Below are positions 1-8,700 of a stretch of DNA of 22,104 nucleotides, piece by piece. The translations under genes were made by a program, and so were the position numbers. The number at the start of each line of letters is the position of its first letter. Position 1 is the first letter of the stretch. This stretch comes from CAZDOD01 sp964506935 (lineage in GTDB: Bacteria > Desulfobacterota > Zymogenia > Zymogenales > Zymogenaceae), in NCBI GenBank assembly GCA_964506935.1, contig CAZDOD010000028.1, positions 1 to 22,104 on the forward strand, given 5' to 3'. The notes beneath the pieces were generated by a model, which had not been told where the DNA came from, did not search any database, and worked only from the letters and a program-made list of their open reading frames with translations.

Positions 1-2
1 TT

Positions 3-3000
3 TTTGGTGCCCCGACAAAATTTTCGATTAAGTATCAGCTGAATTTTTTGGAGGACGGCGACAGAATACGCATCTTGACCCTAACGACAAAAGATCAGCA
101 GCCCAGTGTGGCAGATGTCGGGATAAAGAGACTTTCCGTCGAGATTCGCCGTTCAGGTTCAAACTATTTCGAAATCTGGGGTTATGTCGACTCGGATGGG
201 ACATCATACTACTATGAATACTCTACTACCTCATGGACGTCCAACGGGACGGACTTCGTCAGGACAATTACTCCGGATTCGTGGTATGTCCAAATCGTTA
301 CGATCCACCCCGGAACCCAGAAAATAGAGCTTTCGACCGAGGATGTATCGAGCGGGAATGTCCGCACGGCACAGACAAACAACAAGATCTACAGGGACGG
401 AGATGACTGGTGGTGGTATCTGGGCGATGTATTTACCAACATTCATTTCGGCAGACTAAAGCTCGACTACATCTATGTCGAGGATATAAAAAAGAGGTGT
501 CACTGGTCTGCTCTCAACTCCTTTACTTCTGACGGGAGGATAAAGAGCGGATTTGACGGTTCTTATGTCACAGCCGTAAATGATCTTACGATAAGGTACC
601 GGGGGTCTTACACCGTAAAAAACGACATCCTATCTTTTGTGCCTCTGAGGGATTCTTTTTCTGTCCTAAACGATATCGGGAGGCGGGATACTACCTCTGT
701 CTCTTACTCGCATCAGATATTTCTCGATGGAGAAGATTTATCATCTGCCGTCGAAAAATGGGAGGTCAGCTACGATGAGGACTGGTTTACAAAGCGTGTG
801 AGCATAACATTGAGGGAAAATTCCATCCTTCGAGAAAAATCCCCCTATTTTTTTGGAGACGAGAATTTTTACGATCCCAGGATAGAAGTTTTTGTCGACG
901 AGGAATCGATCGGGCAGTTTTACTGGGAGAATTCCGGAGAAGAGATAAAAAGCGGGGATTATCAAAGCGATATCAACGGAAGGAGCAAGACAGCCCTTTT
1001 GGATAGACCTTTCTCCGAGTTGATAACAAAGTCCTTCTCTGAGGATATCTCCAAGAGAGAACTTGTTGAAGACCTCGCCTTGACAGTTCCGGTTCTGTGG
1101 AAAATCACAGATACGATTATTCCCGCAAGTACCTACAGCGTAAGAGAATCATCTCCGATCGAGATAATCAGGGAGGTGGTGGAATCGGGGGGTGGGAGGC
1201 TTTATTCAGATAATGAGGACAACCTCATAATCGACTATAAGGATTATGAGACAGAAGGAAAAGGCCCTGCACTTTCTCTGCGTACATCTGATGTCATCCA
1301 GACAGGTTATGAGCTCAGTATCCCCACAGGAGAGAATTCGGTCGATGTGGAGGGCTATGATGATGAGGAGGCATACGGGAGGTGGCCGGTGGTTCGGCTC
1401 TTCGCATCCAAGTCGAGCCTCAAATCAGACGGTCACGATTCTCTTGTCCTTACGGCGTGGTGCTATAACCCTAATGGGGATCTCAACGATGTAGAGGAGA
1501 TAATAGATGAGCAGAGGACTCCGTCAGATCCACACACGATCAGCACCGAAAAGACGATAAAGCGGGTAATAGGGATCTGGGAAGACGATATGGGATCCCA
1601 CGGTGATCTAATTGAAGGCCCATATGAAGTGGAGGGATCAAGGATCACGACGAAAGGCGATATGGCGAACATCTTACATCTCATCTCCTATGTGGGGGGT
1701 GATACGTGTTCGTTCTCCGTAGACCATCTTGCTGATGTGGAGGAGCCCGATGTCCTGATTGAAGGTGGTGTGGCCCGGACGACTTTAAGGGCGTCATCCG
1801 GCGGCGGTGGATTCATAACCGTCACGGCTACATTCCGTGGTCAGACCGATTCATTGGTAATAACCTTGGCGGATCCAAAGATAGGTTCAATCGATGGATG
1901 GGCCGATCCGACAAAAATAGCGAGAGGCCAGACCTCTACCATCACATGTCGGGTCGCAAATCCCGACGGCGATCCTGTAGAGGACGGCACGCCGGTCCAT
2001 TTTAAGTTGATTGAAGGTAGGGGAGTGATCGCCGCTGATGAAGAGACCGGAAAAATATATATAGAGTATGGTCTGACCAGCGAGGAAGCAACTTCAACAA
2101 CCGGCACAGAAGAGATAGCTGGCGAGGAAATTATATCTTCAACCGAGATAAACCTCTCAGTTAAGTTTCCGGTATCTAGCCTGATTTCCATCTATCGTAT
2201 CGTGGATGGTGAGCCTTATACGGACGTAAACTATGCAGACGGTGCAACTTTTACGGGGAATAAGGTCACACTTGATAAGACGCTCCCGGCGAGCAAGACC
2301 AAGGTTTCGGTAACCTATAAGTCGGGCGGTATAGCAAAGGTGTATTATTGCGCCCCCAAAGTGGATATCACTGAACCCGTAGAGCTCAGGAATCCTTTTA
2401 CCAATTATATACGATGTCGGGCAGGAGGGGAGGATGATCTTGTGGAGGTTGATGTGGGGGCGGTTCTGATAAGTCAAAGCGGGGCGGAGAGAACCAAAGA
2501 TAAACTCAACTGGAATTGGGTATATTTTCCGGGTCCCGAAAAGGATATTTGGGGCAACTTTGTTGCATCCGATTCCGAGTTGTTTCATGAAGAAAAAGAG
2601 GAGATACCTTACAAATCAGGATACGAGATCGAGTTTGATAACGAATCGACGGCAACGAGGCACGAAAACTGCAGGACATACTTAAAGGACATAAATGAGA
2701 AAAACAATTATATAGTCTGTGAAGTTGAGGGTAGAAGGATTCTTGTTTCAATCGATGAGATGGCCGGGGATAAAGTCAAAGGCATCAGGTATGTGAAGGA
2801 GGAGAATACCGAAAAACCAATTGAGGGGGCGACGGTGAAGATCGATTGGGACGGCGATGGGTACGATGCCGAGGACCCCGAAGATGAGACGCTAATTACA
2901 AAGGAAGACGGCTCGTTTGAGTTCGTTAAGGGTGTGCCGGGGGAGAACAACATAAGGATAGAACATGACAATTACGAGCTCTGTGATGGAATAATAGCAA

Positions 3001-3098
3001 TACCCGTTGAAGTTGGGAAGAACGGCAGCGCACCATACTATGAATATAGGCCTGTAGAGTATTACGCGGAAGTGAGATGGAGGTATGTAAAAAAATGA
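3..3098 (+). CDS. Phage tail hub-like protein with LamG-, Ig- and carboxypeptidase-regulatory-like domains (5' partial)
   Basis: The frame is open to the window edge, so the gene starts upstream; the first in-frame start-like codon (TTG at 48) has no ribosome site and is probably internal. About 1,031 residues are visible. The first ~165 residues are rich in aromatic beta strands and look like a LamG/concanavalin fold. Bases ~700-1350 resemble the tail-hub (gp27/gpD-like) fold, with a 'LDGEDLSSAVEKWEVSYDE' strand pair and a later 'IEIIREVVESGGGRLY' helix. Bases ~1870-2150 are Ig-like/invasin-type. Bases ~2790-2975 look like a carboxypeptidase-regulatory repeat carrying a calcium-loop-like DWDGDGYDAED. 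The gene ends in seven A residues and a TGA overlapping the next start. The role inferred is a baseplate or tail-tip component with surface-binding decorations. Domain names are by eye; the phage-tail assignment is moderately sure and rests partly on the downstream lysis genes. Confidence 0.6.
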   Translation, partial: FGAPTKFSIKYQLNFLEDGDRIRILTLTTKDQQPSVADVGIKRLSVEIRRSGSNYFEIWGYVDSDGTSYYYEYSTTSWTSNGTDFVRTITPDSWYVQIVTIHPGTQKIELSTEDVSSGNVRTAQTNNKIYRDGDDWWWYLGDVFTNIHFGRLKLDYIYVEDIKKRCHWSALNSFTSDGRIKSGFDGSYVTAVNDLTIRYRGSYTVKNDILSFVPLRDSFSVLNDIGRRDTTSVSYSHQIFLDGEDLSSAVEKWEVSYDEDWFTKRVSITLRENSILREKSPYFFGDENFYDPRIEVFVDEESIGQFYWENSGEEIKSGDYQSDINGRSKTALLDRPFSELITKSFSEDISKRELVEDLALTVPVLWKITDTIIPASTYSVRESSPIEIIREVVESGGGRLYSDNEDNLIIDYKDYETEGKGPALSLRTSDVIQTGYELSIPTGENSVDVEGYDDEEAYGRWPVVRLFASKSSLKSDGHDSLVLTAWCYNPNGDLNDVEEIIDEQRTPSDPHTISTEKTIKRVIGIWEDDMGSHGDLIEGPYEVEGSRITTKGDMANILHLISYVGGDTCSFSVDHLADVEEPDVLIEGGVARTTLRASSGGGGFITVTATFRGQTDSLVITLADPKIGSIDGWADPTKIARGQTSTITCRVANPDGDPVEDGTPVHFKLIEGRGVIAADEETGKIYIEYGLTSEEATSTTGTEEIAGEEIISSTEINLSVKFPVSSLISIYRIVDGEPYTDVNYADGATFTGNKVTLDKTLPASKTKVSVTYKSGGIAKVYYCAPKVDITEPVELRNPFTNYIRCRAGGEDDLVEVDVGAVLISQSGAERTKDKLNWNWVYFPGPEKDIWGNFVASDSELFHEEKEEIPYKSGYEIEFDNESTATRHENCRTYLKDINEKNNYIVCEVEGRRILVSIDEMAGDKVKGIRYVKEENTEKPIEGATVKIDWDGDGYDAEDPEDETLITKEDGSFEFVKGVPGENNIRIEHDNYELCDGIIAIPVEVGKNGSAPYYEYRPVEYYAEVRWRYVKK

Positions 3099-3451
3099 GC
3101 ATACATGTTATCTGTAAATACGATACCGGCGATAGACCCATGGAGGCGATCTCAGATAGCCTCATTATTACTGAAGGGGAGGCAAGAGAAAGAGGATACG
3201 CCGAGCTCAACCTCCGATGGAAGGTGAAATCGGTATATGATTTCAACATACCCTTCCCCGAGGGCGGACATATCTTAAGGCCGGGGCTCTTTGTTCGGAT
3301 CACATGTCCGGAGTTGGGTCTGTTGGCAGAAGACTTCTATATCGCAAAGATTACACTTTCGGGTGATGTAAGTGGTGTCATGATGAGGCTCGTTTGTGAA
3401 AATTATCAAGACTGGGAAGAAGAAGGCCAGGTACCGGACGAGGAGGAATAG
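3095..3451 (+). CDS. Small tail protein resembling the C-terminal domain of a phage tail hub
   Basis: This encodes 118 residues from the ATG at 3095, which overlaps the preceding TGA (ATGA). GGAGG lies at 3079-3083, a slightly long 11 nt from the start. An in-frame ATG at 3077 is possible but lies upstream of that ribosome site. The sequence has an 'ITEGEARERGYAELNLRWK' helix followed by strands with 'LRPGLFVRITCPELGL' and 'KITLSGDVSGVMMRLVCENY'. This is the layout typical of the end of hub-type tail proteins: an EA-rich helix, then a beta domain that sets the ligand/loading surface. The preceding large protein lacks such an end, so the two may work as a split hub or be joined by -1 frameshifting on the A7 tract at 3089-3095. 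The tail ends in an acidic EEE. Confidence 0.6.
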   Translation: MSIHVICKYDTGDRPMEAISDSLIITEGEARERGYAELNLRWKVKSVYDFNIPFPEGGHILRPGLFVRITCPELGLLAEDFYIAKITLSGDVSGVMMRLVCENYQDWEEEGQVPDEEE

Positions 3452-3525
3452 AGATGAACTTCTTTCTGCCATCGGAAATTGGATAATGGTGTGTTTTGTA
3501 TTGAAAAATGGGTAGATAAAGAGAG

Positions 3526-3798
3526 ATGAAATTCACAAATTTAGTGAGGGACATTGCGAGGAGGGAGGCCGTTGACAATTTCGTCACAGGGAGAATCACC
3601 TCGAAAGACTACAGGGGTAAGTTCACTGTGGAGATATGGGGGGGACTCGAGATAAAGGCATATAACGCCGGGGGGCAGGATATTGCGGTCGGCGATGCCG
3701 TTGCTGTAAGACTGATAGACGGTAATATCAACAAGGCCGAGATTGCGGGAAAGACCGCGAGAAAGACGGGCGACAGAAAGGTCGTCTTCTGGAGGTGA
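3526..3798 (+). CDS. Small beta-rich hypothetical protein in the tail module
   Basis: This encodes 90 residues, starting with ATG after AAAGAGAG. After an N-terminal helix (residues ~1-20) come alternating strands ('VTGRITSKDYRGKFTVEIWGG', 'IAVGDAVAVRLIDGNINKAEI') that look like a small OB-fold or SH3-like barrel. It ends in a basic segment. Position between the hub-like genes and the lysis genes suggests a minor tail or baseplate protein, but no family was recognised. A 74-base spacer separates it from the preceding gene; its only ORF is a 10-codon one at 3454, judged not real. Confidence 0.55.
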   Translation: MKFTNLVRDIARREAVDNFVTGRITSKDYRGKFTVEIWGGLEIKAYNAGGQDIAVGDAVAVRLIDGNINKAEIAGKTARKTGDRKVVFWR

Positions 3799-3800
3799 TG

Positions 3801-4022
3801 ATGGAAGGGAACGAAGACGGAAGCCGTATAAAGGCGGCGGAATTTCGCGGAATGATGCTTGAGCGGACGGAGATCATCTTAAAGGAGTTGGCTTCGCTAA
3901 AAATCACGGTCGAGGATCACACCAAGAGCATTGAGCGTTTGAAGATAAAGGCGTCTCTCTGGGGTTTTCTGGCCGGTTCTATCCCCGGGCTCCTGACGGC
4001 CTTGATTTTACTTTTGAGGTGA
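3801..4022 (+). CDS. XhlA-like small membrane protein (putative holin-associated)
   Basis: This encodes 73 residues from the third of three overlapping start codons (GTG 3795, ATG 3798, ATG 3801). GGAGG at 3791-3795 gives the best spacing, 5 nt, to 3801. The protein has an N-terminal amphipathic helix/coiled coil of about 45 residues (heptad-like 'ERTEIILKELASLKITVEDH') and one C-terminal transmembrane helix ('LWGFLAGSIPGLLTALILLL'). This is the layout of the hemolysin XhlA family, which sits beside holin and endolysin genes in phages and defective phages. It immediately precedes the M15 peptidase, with coupled translation: the next ribosome site overlaps its TGA. Role in lysis is inferred from architecture and neighbours. 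Confidence 0.65.
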   Translation: MEGNEDGSRIKAAEFRGMMLERTEIILKELASLKITVEDHTKSIERLKIKASLWGFLAGSIPGLLTALILLLR

Positions 4023-4026
4023 AGCG

Positions 4027-4476
4027 ATGCCGAAGATGACATCTGGTGACTGGAGGCTGATTCGAAATTTCTCACCGGGGGAGAATTGGGGTGATCCCTA
4101 TCAGATGGATCGGGACCTCATCTACCTCCTCGAAGTCCTCCGCGGGCTATTCTGGTTTCCATTTTCTATCCACTGCGGATATCAGAAGAGGCCCGAGAAA
4201 CCGAGTAGCCAACACAATTTCGGGAAGGCGTGTGACTTTCACGTCGACGGGATGCCCTTTTCCGGTGCCGTGGATTTGATGCTCATCTTCATAGGGCCAA
4301 GGCCTGGGGGAATCGGGGTCTCCGAAATCATCGGCCTCGGCATTTACCCCCACTGGAAAAATCCCGGCTTTCACATCGATACGAGGGGTGAAAAGGCGCG
4401 CTGGGGGGCGGTGATGAGCAAAGGGAAGCAGGTCTACGTCTCCTTTTCCGAGGCGTATCGGAAAATTGTGAGTTGA
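4027..4476 (+). CDS. Peptidase M15-type endolysin (D-Ala-D-Ala carboxypeptidase-like)
   Basis: This encodes 149 residues with GAGGTGA at 4016-4022 as ribosome site. It is predicted to cut peptidoglycan peptide cross-links as a zinc peptidase of the M15 family. The zinc-binding pattern is visible: His63 and Asp70 in 'SSQHNFGKACDFHVDG' and His116 in 'GFHIDTRG', followed by Arg125-Trp126. There is no signal peptide, so it would need a holin to reach the wall, as for a classical phage endolysin. It lies in a lysis cassette between an XhlA-like gene and several tiny membrane-protein genes. The length fits single-domain phage M15 enzymes. Endolysin assignment is strong; exact bond specificity cannot be read from the sequence. 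Confidence 0.85.
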   Translation: MPKMTSGDWRLIRNFSPGENWGDPYQMDRDLIYLLEVLRGLFWFPFSIHCGYQKRPEKPSSQHNFGKACDFHVDGMPFSGAVDLMLIFIGPRPGGIGVSEIIGLGIYPHWKNPGFHIDTRGEKARWGAVMSKGKQVYVSFSEAYRKIVS

Positions 4477-4477
4477 G

Positions 4478-4567
4478 ATGGTCGTTTCAGTAATATTCGC
4501 ATTTTTAATCGCCGTCATCTTCATAATAATCTTTCGCCATCTGGAAGATTCCGATGACCAAGGATAA
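4478..4567 (+). CDS. 29-residue single-span membrane peptide
   Basis: ATG at 4478 opens one base after the endolysin stop and closes with TAA at 4565-4567, overlapping the next gene start (4554) by 14 bases. The peptide is a single hydrophobic helix of about 19 residues ('VVSVIFAFLIAVIFIIIF') followed by RHLEDSDDQG, a charged cytoplasmic-type tail. It fits the tight, overlapping packing of the cassette and may be a small holin or pinholin partner. No strong ribosome site is seen beyond GAG near the endolysin stop, so translation would be coupled. It could be chance, but the absence of any gap between flanking genes argues for it. Confidence 0.45.
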   Translation: MVVSVIFAFLIAVIFIIIFRHLEDSDDQG

Positions 4568-4802
4568 GGGGCGTCGGAGGGAAGGAAAATGGAGGATAGT
4601 CTTCGTCAAGGAGGACGGGACGATAAAGGGAGCATGGATTGCCACGGGTGTCACATTTCTTACCTTCGGGCTCTTTGGTGTGGGGGTATTTTGGGAAAGG
4701 GCCGCAGACAACCTCGAGAAATTCGGGATCTATCTCGCCAGCTCCTATTCAGTGACGATCGGGGCGTATTTGTTGAAAAAGTATAAGGAGGATGCAAGGT
4801 GA
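4554..4802 (+). CDS. Small two-span membrane protein (holin candidate)
   Basis: This encodes 82 residues, with ATG preceded by GGAAG at 4542-4546. After a basic N-terminus (KDKGRRREGKWR) there are two hydrophobic segments: 'GAWIATGVTFLTFGLFGVGVF' at ~26-46 and a weaker one at ~58-74 ending in 'SVTIGAYLLKKYKEDAR'. Size, charge and two spans match class II holins or other phage membrane proteins. It overlaps the 29-residue peptide at its start and the next gene at its end (GTGA). The family is not recognised; the holin role is inferred from neighbours only. Confidence 0.55.
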   Translation: MTKDKGRRREGKWRIVFVKEDGTIKGAWIATGVTFLTFGLFGVGVFWERAADNLEKFGIYLASSYSVTIGAYLLKKYKEDAR

Positions 4803-5029
4803 AGGAGAAGATCAAGAAGTATCTCATCTGGGTATTGGTCTGTATCATTGTGATCTTATTGATTTACGGTTTTTTTCAAAAGAGGCGGGCCGATAAGATA
4901 ATCCACGAGTCTGAGATCGGAATAGACCTCGACGCCCAGGAGAGGATCGAAAGGGAGGTAATTCCAAAGGTGCTCGATGAAAAGACGACCGACGAATTGA
5001 GCCGAATGGGAGGTGTATTGTGGCAGTGA
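4799..5029 (+). CDS. Small N-terminally anchored membrane protein (i-spanin-like candidate)
   Basis: GTG start at 4799 overlaps the preceding TGA (GTGA), with a good AAGGAGG at 4785-4791. The 76-residue protein has one N-terminal membrane helix (residues ~8-26, 'YLIWVLVCIIVILLIYGFF') after a KEKIKK positive stretch, then a charged helical periplasmic-type tail with many Glu/Arg. Its end overlaps the lipoprotein gene by ten bases. A type II membrane protein followed by an overlapping lipoprotein gene is the classical Rz/Rz1 spanin layout, but this protein is much shorter than lambda Rz. Function is inferred from position and topology. Confidence 0.5.
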   Translation: MKEKIKKYLIWVLVCIIVILLIYGFFQKRRADKIIHESEIGIDLDAQERIEREVIPKVLDEKTTDELSRMGGVLWQ

Positions 5030-5430
5030 GAAATTTGGGGTATCGAATAGTCGGGCCGATCTTTTTGAGCATTTCGCTTTTATTAATTTGTGGCTGTGCC
5101 ACGGTATCGCATGTCGTAAACCCCCCGCCGAGGGCGACCGATCTCCTCTACACTGAAGACGATGTGATGGATGTCATCGATGAGCTTTCAAAGGGTGAAA
5201 TAGGAGATGAGGACGCCGTGTATTTCGACGGAGAACGCTACTCCTTAAAATCCGGTGTCTATAAAAAGGCCGTAAAGGACGGTGTAGTAAAAAGGATCCA
5301 GGAGAAAAAGATCAGGGAGTTCATAACTGAATACGACCGCGAGACAATAGCTGACGCCGTAAAAAAAGACCTCGGAACGGCGGGGCTGATCGTATTGATC
5401 ATGGTGGTACTGGGGGTTTTGTTGTTGTAG
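5020..5430 (+). CDS. Lipoprotein with C-terminal transmembrane helix (u-spanin-like)
   Basis: This encodes 136 residues starting at GTG 5020, with GGGAGGT at 5008-5014. It has a lipoprotein signal peptide: hydrophobic 'PIFLSISLLLICGC' with lipidated Cys26 and Ala27 at +2, which favours outer-membrane sorting. The middle is charged and mostly helical. The last ~18 residues ('AGLIVLIMVVLGVLLL') form a membrane helix at the extreme C-terminus. An outer-membrane lipid anchor plus an inner-membrane C-terminal helix is the design of the one-protein spanins such as phage T1 gp11, which fuse the two membranes at lysis. It is the last gene of the cassette. Spanin function is inferred from topology and context; no sequence family was recognised. 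Confidence 0.6.
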   Translation: MAVRNLGYRIVGPIFLSISLLLICGCATVSHVVNPPPRATDLLYTEDDVMDVIDELSKGEIGDEDAVYFDGERYSLKSGVYKKAVKDGVVKRIQEKKIREFITEYDRETIADAVKKDLGTAGLIVLIMVVLGVLLL

Positions 5431-5605
5431 ATTGGTTTATATTTCCGCTTGGGTATGATAGTTAGTTGATTGAAATGAATTTATATGGCTGATATTATCA
5501 TTGGTAAGATTTTAAGAAGTTTAAATCTATACATAAAAGTATGAGTGAACCAACCGTAAAGTGCGAATGCCAAAGGTAAATTAAAAAATCTCAGCCGAAA
5601 AAGAT

Positions 5606-5641
5606 AAGGGCCACTCAGACAGAAATCGGCGGCCCTTTTTT
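5606..5641 (+). terminator. Rho-independent terminator after the lysis cassette
   Basis: AAGGGCC at 5606-5612 pairs with GGCCCTT at 5631-5637 and is followed by a run of T to 5641. The loop is 18 nt. An alternative pairing, GCCGA (5594-5598) with TCGGC (5626-5630), is possible. Poly-A on the left side could let it also stop the leftward efflux operon. The rest of 5431-5709 is AT-rich with no gene or attachment-site-like sequence recognised. Confidence 0.6.
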
Positions 5642-5709
5642 GATTTATCTCCATCTCTATTTAGAGAATCATCTTGTCCTTTCTGGACGCTATTTTTTCA
5701 AATAAATTA

Positions 5710-8700
5710 TCATTTCTTAAAAATCTTCTTCCTTATATCCTCTGCGATGATGTAAAGACACGGAATCACGATAAGGGTGAGTATCACCGCGAATGCCATC
5801 CCCCAAACGATAGATACTGCCATGGGGGTGAGCATTGGTTCTCTGCCGCCGATTCCTATCGCCATCGGGAGGAGACCGCCGATGGTAGTCAGGGTCGTCA
5901 GGAGAATCGGCCTCAGCCTTACCTTTCCCGTCTCAATGACGGCGTTGTATATATCCATACCCTTATCCCTCGCCCGGTTGATGAAATCCACCATTACGAT
6001 TGAATCGTTGACAACGATGCCGATGAGCGCAATAATTCCGATTCCCGCCATGAGCGAAAGCTCGACATTCATGATAAAGAGGCCAAAAACAACGCCTATG
6101 AAGGAGAAAGGTATCGTCACCATTATAATGAGGGGTTGGATGTATGATCTAAAAAGGGCCGCCAATATTATATAGATAAACAGAACAGCGGCAAAAAAGG
6201 CGCGAAGGAGTGAGAAGATCGACTCCATCGTGTCTTCATATTCACCGCCGTATTTAAAGGTGTAACCGGGATACTTATCACTCCTATATCCGAATGTCTC
6301 AATGAGGGCTTCGTTGACGATCTTTGATGTGGTCACACCCTCGATTATATTGGCCGATACCGAAATCGTGCGCTCACGGTCGGAATGATTAATCCTCAAC
6401 ATCCCGTCGCTGTATACGATATCCGCGAAGGCCTTTATGGGGATTCTGTCTCCGTTCCCGTTTTTAACGGAGAAGTTCAAAAGGTGATCGAGGTTTTTTA
6501 GGTCCTCGTCATATTTCACAATGATGTCTATTTTATCGGTGCCCCGTCTTATCGTTCCCGCATTGCTTCCCGAAAAGGCTGAACGAAGCTCTCCGGCGAC
6601 ATCAGAGACGCTCAGGCCCAGGGTTCCCATCTTGTATTCGTCGAACTCAAAACGTATTTCCTCTTTTCCCCTCTTATAATCATCTTCTATGTCCACTACA
6701 CCTTCAATGGATGCGAGCTTCTCTTTGAAATCATCCGCCAGCGCTAGAAGCGTCGAAAATTCATCCCCTTGGATGCTTACTTCAACCGCCGAGCCGCTGG
6801 AAGGCCCCCCGCGTTGCTCCCTGAATCCGATGGATGTTGGGCCGGCGATAAGATCGGTCTTTTTCCTGATATCGGCTGTGATCTTATCGGTACCGATCTT
6901 CTTATAGCCGTACTCGGTCAGTTCCGCACGGATTTCACCTGTATAAGAACTGACCGATGTGATGACCGCCTCTATCTCTTCCTTTGGAAGTCCGAGGATG
7001 ATCTCTTCCACCTCTTTGACCACTCTATCGGTTTCTTCGAGGTTCGAGTCCGTGGGAAGATTTATGCTCACCCTAAATTGCTCGGCGATTCCCCTCCCCA
7101 TAAAAACGAATTTCATGGTAAGGAGCCCAAAGACAATGGTTATAATCGCCAAACCGAAAAGACTGAAAAATACGAGATAGCGACGCTTCAATAAGACACC
7201 AAGTATATTCCCGTAGTAATTCCGAACAGGGATAAACCACGCTCGGGCCTCTTTGTAAATCTCGGCCCCCTTATCTTTAACAAATTCGTTAAGGTGTGAA
7301 GGGAGGACCAAAAACGCCTCCATCAGCGAAGCCAAAAATGTAACAATCACGACAACGGGTATCGCCTTCAGAAATTTACCGATAATTCCAGTCATAAAAA
7401 ACAGGGGGATGAATACTACGATATTGGTTGCTATCGAGGCGACCACGGGGAGAGCGACCTCGTCTGTGCCCAAGACGGCCGATTCAGCGAGTGAATATCC
7501 CATCTCACGATATCGGAAGAAGTTTTCTGACACTACTATGGCGTCATCAACAACAATTCCCAAGACAAGAATTAGGGCGAACATCGAAAGGAGGTTGAGG
7601 GTGATTCCCATGTAGCTCATGACAATGATCGTGAGGAGAAAAGAAAAAGGGATCCCCATTGCCGCCCAGAAGGCCACTCGCGAGTCAAGGAAGGCATAGA
7701 GGATTAATAGCACTAACATCATGCCGAAGGCCGCGTTTAAAAGAAGTGTCTTCTGTCTTTTCTCCACATATTTCGATGCATCATGAACCAGCGATATATT
7801 TATGCCTTCGTCAAGGGTTGCCGACTCTTTTTCTACAATTTTTCTTACCTCTTCGGCGATATCAATAACGTCTCCCGATGTGCTTTTAGTGACCCCAAGT
7901 GAAATGGCTCGATGTCCATTGAGCCTGCTTAAAGACTCTTCCTCCTCGAAGGTCTCGGTGACATCCGCCACATCGCCGACCCTTACGACCCCTTCGGGAT
8001 AAGAACGAACGATGATGTTTTTGATTTCATTCGCTTCATTGGTCTCTCCCATGGCCCTGATGAGGAGCTCTTTCGACCCCGAATCCACAGTTCCGCTGGG
8101 GATGTTTTTATTGCGCTGCTTGATGGCATTTATGATATCCGAAAGCTTGAGATTTGTCGCTTCGAGTCTCCTGGGGTCTGTCTCGACCCAGACCTCCCGA
8201 TCGAGGTATCCCCCCAGGTCTACTGAGCTGACACCCTTGATAAGTTTAATTTCATCTTTCAGGCGGTCAGCCGTATCCCGAAGCTCCTCCTGGGGCGCAT
8301 CACCCCAGATGCCGATCCTGATAACACTGAACCTCGGCTCCCGTTTTACTATATTCGGATCATTGGCGTCTTCGGGGAGGTCGGATACCTTATCGACCTC
8401 ACTCTTTATATCGTTGAGCAATTGATCGAGCTTCGTACCAACGATATCGGCTTCGGCCTTTATGTTGATGACCGAGACTCCTTCGGAGCTCTGTGAGCTG
8501 ATTTCTTCAATGCCGTCGATGTCGGAAATTTCTTCCTCGATGGGAATCGTGATTAGGTTTTCGACCTCTTCCGGCGAGGCGCCCGAGTATGTGGTGGTGA
8601 TGATGATATATCCGAAGTCAACCGCGGGGAAGACCTCCCTGTTGAGCTTGGTTGCAAAGTAGATCCCCAGTACGATGACGCCGACGGTGATCATATTGAC

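Noticed and set aside
3077..3097. Earlier ATG (3077) for the small tail protein
   Set aside because: It lies ahead of the GGAGG ribosome site, inside the previous gene; ATG 3095 overlapping the TGA is the better start.
5431..5709. Possible phage attachment site after the lysis cassette
   Set aside because: No tRNA, integrase or direct repeat could be found within the window to support it.
5674..8662. Many + strand ORFs opposite the RND pump
   Set aside because: They are shadows of a strongly conserved 1,009-residue protein and have unnatural composition (Ser/Met-rich).
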